Source: Phycisphaeraceae bacterium (lineage in GTDB: Bacteria; Planctomycetota; Phycisphaerae; Phycisphaerales; Zrk34). From it: a DNA stretch of 64,000 bases. Shown piece by piece: positions 61,378 to 64,000 of the stretch. Where the stretch lies: contig JANQHD010000004.1 of NCBI GenBank assembly GCA_028282805.1, positions 62,001-126,000 of the forward strand, written 5' to 3'. The notes under the pieces are model-generated. The model saw only the letters and a list, made by a program, of their open reading frames with translations. It was not told where the DNA came from and ran no database searches. The translations under genes and the position numbers were made by a program. Positions within the stretch are counted from its first letter, which is position 1. Each line of letters opens with the position of its first letter.

Positions 61378-62295
61378 ATGAGCAACCCGATCGATCGTCG
61401 TCGTTTCCTGCAATCCACCGCGGCCATCGCCGCGGCGGCCGCGCTGGGGCCGGGCGCCATGAGCATCGCCCAAAGCACCCAGCCGGGGCACAAGATCACG
61501 CGGTTCAAGGTCTCGCTGGCGCAGTGGTCGCTGAACACCGAGTTCTTCAAGAAACGTCTCGACCCGCTCGACTTCCCCAAGGTCGCCAAGACCAAGTGCG
61601 GCATCGACGCCGTCGAGTACGTCAACTCGTTCTACAAGGCGCACAAGGGCGACCTGAAATACATAAAGCAACTGAAAAAACGCTGCGACGACCTCGGCGT
61701 CAAGTCGCTATTGATCATGTGCGACGGCGAGGGCAAGCTCGGCGACCCCAACGAGAAGAAGCGCAAGACGGCGGTCGAGAACCACCGCTTCTGGGTCGAG
61801 GCGGCGAAGCTGCTGGGCTGCCACTCGATCCGCGTGAACGCCGGCAGCGGCGGCAGCCGTGAGGAACAGCGCGACCGCGCCGCCGACGGGCTGCGGCGGT
61901 TGTGCGAGCTGGCCGACCCGTTCGGCATCAACGTCATCGTCGAGAACCACGGCGGCTGGTCGAGCAACGGCGCATGGCTCGCCGAGGTGATGAAGTTGGT
62001 GAACCACAAGCGCGTGGGCACCCTGCCGGACTTCGGCAACTTCGGCAAGTACGACCGCTACCAGGGCGTCGAGGAGCTGATGCCGTGGGCCAAGGGCGTG
62101 TCGGCCAAGAGCCACGAGTTCGACAAACACGGCAACGAGGTCCGCACCGATTACCGCCGCATGATGAAGATCGTGCTCGATGCGGGCTACGACGGCTACG
62201 TCGGGGTCGAGTTCGAGGGCAGCAAGCACTCGAAGTACGAGGGCATCCAGCTCACGCGCGACCTGCTGCTGCGCATCCGCGACGAGATGTCGTAA
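61378..62295 (+). CDS. Tat-exported sugar phosphate isomerase/epimerase-like TIM-barrel protein
   Basis: 305 residues. Twin-arginine signal (DRRRFLQSTAAIAAAAALGP), then an AP endonuclease 2/xylose isomerase-like barrel with metal-binding residues in VIVENHGGWSSNG, GTLPDFGNFG, SAKSHEFDKHG and YVGVEFEGSK. It may isomerise or epimerise sugars, as do many in planctomycete sugar clusters. The ribosome site is GGAGGT. TACAAT at 61351 could be the -10 box. Confidence 0.85.
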   Translation: MSNPIDRRRFLQSTAAIAAAAALGPGAMSIAQSTQPGHKITRFKVSLAQWSLNTEFFKKRLDPLDFPKVAKTKCGIDAVEYVNSFYKAHKGDLKYIKQLKKRCDDLGVKSLLIMCDGEGKLGDPNEKKRKTAVENHRFWVEAAKLLGCHSIRVNAGSGGSREEQRDRAADGLRRLCELADPFGINVIVENHGGWSSNGAWLAEVMKLVNHKRVGTLPDFGNFGKYDRYQGVEELMPWAKGVSAKSHEFDKHGNEVRTDYRRMMKIVLDAGYDGYVGVEFEGSKHSKYEGIQLTRDLLLRIRDEMS

Positions 62296-62321
62296 GGTTT
62301 GTCACGCAGCAAAGCCCACCC

Positions 62322-62351
62322 AAAGCCCACCCATAGCCATGGGTGGGCTTT
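62322..62351. terminator. Near-perfect 30-bp palindrome after the isomerase
   Basis: AAAGCCCACCCATAGCCATG and the mirrored end with one mismatch; preceded by an extra half copy at 62311-62321. The same hairpin recurs at 62731-62760. Confidence 0.75.
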
Positions 62352-62369
62352 AGAGATACGGGGAACGAC

Positions 62370-62720
62370 ATGCCCGACCAACCACCCTCATCGCCCCCGC
62401 TGCCGGACCCGCCGCCGCTCGAGCCGCCGCCGTTGCCGCCCAAACAGGCGTCGCTGAGCGAGTACCAGGTCGTCGCGGACAAGGTCGGCTTCGTACCGAA
62501 CCTGCGGAAGAAGGACAACCTTTACCAGTTGCTCGTGGCGGTGGCCTGCGCTGTCGGGGGCGCGATCTGGGCGCCGCACTTCGCGGCCAAGTACCTCGCC
62601 GACACGCCCATGACCCAATCGCCCGCGGCCTACGTGATCGGCGGGCTCGCGGGCTTCGTCATCGGCGGGGTGGTCGCCGGCGTCGTGTTGGCGGTCGTCG
62701 GGCTCGTCCGAAAATCGTAA
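62370..62720 (+). CDS. Small membrane protein with Pro-rich N-terminus
   Basis: 116 residues. The first 30 are a Pro/Ser/Leu run (PPSSPPLPDPPPLEPPPLPP), followed by two membrane helices (LLVAVACAVGGAIWAPHFA; YVIGGLAGFVIGGVVAGVVL). No known family. It sits exactly between two copies of the same 30-bp palindrome, which looks like a duplicated terminator. Confidence 0.6.
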   Translation: MPDQPPSSPPLPDPPPLEPPPLPPKQASLSEYQVVADKVGFVPNLRKKDNLYQLLVAVACAVGGAIWAPHFAAKYLADTPMTQSPAAYVIGGLAGFVIGGVVAGVVLAVVGLVRKS

Positions 62721-62730
62721 TCGCAAACAC

Positions 62731-62760
62731 AAAGCCCACCCATGGCCATGGGTGGGCTTT
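62731..62760. terminator. Perfect 30-bp palindrome
   Basis: AAAGCCCACCCATGG followed by its exact mirror CCATGGGTGGGCTTT, then TT. A strong terminator, serving both the small membrane gene and the DUF4159 gene. Confidence 0.85.
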
Positions 62761-62784
62761 TTCATTTCACACAATGTTGACGGT

Positions 62785-64000
62785 TCACTTCTTCGCCGCG
62801 TGCAGCGCGATGTTGGTCATCAGCTTGCGCGACGAGTCGACGGAATAACCGAACACGCCCCACACGCGTGCGCCGAGCAGGCCCGTGGTCAGGTCCTCGG
62901 CGGAGATGAGGATGCGCGGCTCGCCGTCGACCTCGACGGCCATGAGCGACGGGCGGTCGGTGTCGCCGAGCCGCTGGGTGTAGTACTCGCGGTAGGCCAC
63001 GTCCGTGCAGTCGTAGCCGCCGAAGCCGGCGCCGGTGTAGATCGGCGAGTTCATGGGCAGGCGGCGCACGCGCGCCCCGGGCACGGCCGTGCGCAGCTGG
63101 CGGGCGACCGAGTCGGTGAACGCCGTGCGACCGCCGGCCGCCTCGACCAGCACCGTGCCGCCGGCGCGGGCGAACTCGACGATCGCGTCGACCTGGTCGC
63201 CGGTCAGCTGCGCCTGCGCGGTGCCGACGACGTGCAGCAGGGCCACGCCCGACCCGGCGGCGTCGGCGGCGTCGAGCGTCTGGGTTTTCACGTCGGCCTT
63301 GCGCGCGTTGGCCGCGGCGACCGCGAAGCGTTCCCACGCCAGCGGCTCGGGGTCCCAGTTGCCCGCGTGGCGCACGCGGCCGACGGTCACCCTCGGCCCG
63401 GCCTTGCCGGCTTTGCGCTGTTCGACGTGCCGGTCGAGCTTGGCGCGCGGCCGCTGCATCTCAATCGCGTAGTGGAACACGTTGCCCATCAGGTGCCACG
63501 CCTCGGCGTCGCGCTCGCTGGACACCTGGTACAGGCCCGCCGGGTCCGACGGGAAGTGCACCACCAGGTGGCGCACGCCGTTGTGCAGCGACATCGCGCG
63601 CTGACGCTCGACGGGGCGGACGATGTTCATCAGCTCGTCGCCCTGGTCGACGCGCAGCATCTTGTAGGGGTAGACCGATTCGAGGTGTTTGCGCAGCGAC
63701 GCGGTGAACGCGCCCGAGCCGCCGTCGGCGTTGGTCACGAGCACGCCGCCGAGGTCGATGAAACGCTTGATCTTTTGCAGGCCCGGGTCGTCGGGCCCGG
63801 CAAAGGGCAGGGCCTTGTGCCCGGCGAGGTAGAGCATCGGCGCGTCGGCCCACTGCTCGGGTCGGGTGTCGAGGTCGACGACCTGCCAGTTCATCGGCGT
63901 CTCGAACTCGCGCGAGGCCCAGGTGGTGACGTTGGCCACGTCGCGCGGGCGGTTGTTCCACTGGTAGCCGTCGATCGCGAGCTTGTTGACCATCACCGGC
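62785..64000 (-). CDS. DUF4159 domain protein (partial, 5' end beyond window)
   Basis: At least 403 residues; the frame is open at the window edge. DUF4159 marks: TTWASREFETPMNWQVVDLD, DAPMLYLAGHKALPFAGPDD and RFIDLGGVLVTNADGGSGAF. A second similar domain follows (ALLHVVGTAQAQLTGDQVDA, FARAGGTVLVEAAGGRTAFT), so the domain may be duplicated. DUF4159 proteins occur with AAA ATPase, DUF58 and vWA genes in many bacteria; none of these is visible here. Confidence 0.75.
   Translation of the reverse strand, partial: PVMVNKLAIDGYQWNNRPRDVANVTTWASREFETPMNWQVVDLDTRPEQWADAPMLYLAGHKALPFAGPDDPGLQKIKRFIDLGGVLVTNADGGSGAFTASLRKHLESVYPYKMLRVDQGDELMNIVRPVERQRAMSLHNGVRHLVVHFPSDPAGLYQVSSERDAEAWHLMGNVFHYAIEMQRPRAKLDRHVEQRKAGKAGPRVTVGRVRHAGNWDPEPLAWERFAVAAANARKADVKTQTLDAADAAGSGVALLHVVGTAQAQLTGDQVDAIVEFARAGGTVLVEAAGGRTAFTDSVARQLRTAVPGARVRRLPMNSPIYTGAGFGGYDCTDVAYREYYTQRLGDTDRPSLMAVEVDGEPRILISAEDLTTGLLGARVWGVFGYSVDSSRKLMTNIALHAAKK

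Overview
The window looks like chromosome of a high-GC member of the Planctomycetota, probably of the Phycisphaerae. This is inferred from gene content: a DUF1800-DUF1501 pair, two secreted sulfatases (one in operon with a Tat-exported Gfo/Idh oxidoreductase), two PEP-CTERM surface proteins (one with dockerin-like repeats), an XylR-type LacI/AraC hybrid regulator, a DUF4159 protein, ExbB/ExbD proteins with TPR and HEAT partners, and a short sigma factor of a kind I associate with this phylum. No plasmid, phage or complete transposon is visible.

Layout. 1-10 kb: end of an XylR regulator, an orphan metal-ABC permease, thioredoxin, an AhpD-like protein, Gfo/Idh plus sulfatase, a GDSL/PEP-CTERM protein, a nucleoside-type MFS transporter and a secretin-N-domain-like protein. 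10-21 kb: housekeeping genes tsf, rpsB, argD-like, pssA, ruvC, ruvA, manC, ruvX, galK and rpsR; a lower-GC gene bounded by inverted repeats lies between ruvC and ruvA. 21-28 kb: ligA, whose 3' part and downstream BRCT gene are low-GC and leave behind a relic of the original ligA end; then two glycosyltransferases. 28-38.5 kb: tRNA-Leu(CAG), a NUDIX protein, flgM, a DUF2314 protein, an adenylyltransferase-kinase fusion with its domains in the reverse of the E. coli HldE order, RNase D, and mraZ with a clear three-repeat MraZ box. 38.6-51 kb: a pentaheme cytochrome divergent from a tightly packed nine-gene unit: HEAT, TPR, ExbB, ExbD, ExbD, VWA, then an iron(III)-type ABC transporter. 51-55 kb: a sigma factor and a low-GC patch with a PEP-CTERM gene and a LuxR-type regulator. 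55-64 kb: second sulfatase, methyltransferase-like protein, DUF1800/DUF1501, a small lipoprotein between inverted repeats, a TIM-barrel isomerase and a partial DUF4159 gene.

The noncoding DNA is the most unusual part. At least a dozen gaps hold short tandem units of 7, 8 or about 9 nt, often as the two arms of a long inverted repeat. Each locus uses its own unit sequence but the same architecture. They recall the heptanucleotide STRR sequences of cyanobacteria. A second family of GC-rich hairpins (core AAGCCGG...CCGGATC) occurs at six gaps. A third element, 198 nt long, is present twice 51 kb apart with two conserved stem-loops and no length change.

The strongest candidates for a second look are the heptad/octad arrays, the paired 198-nt element, the mosaic ligA locus, the repeat-bounded cargo gene between ruvC and ruvA, and the ExbBD-VWA-iron ABC unit with a tandem 24-bp operator-like repeat at its front.
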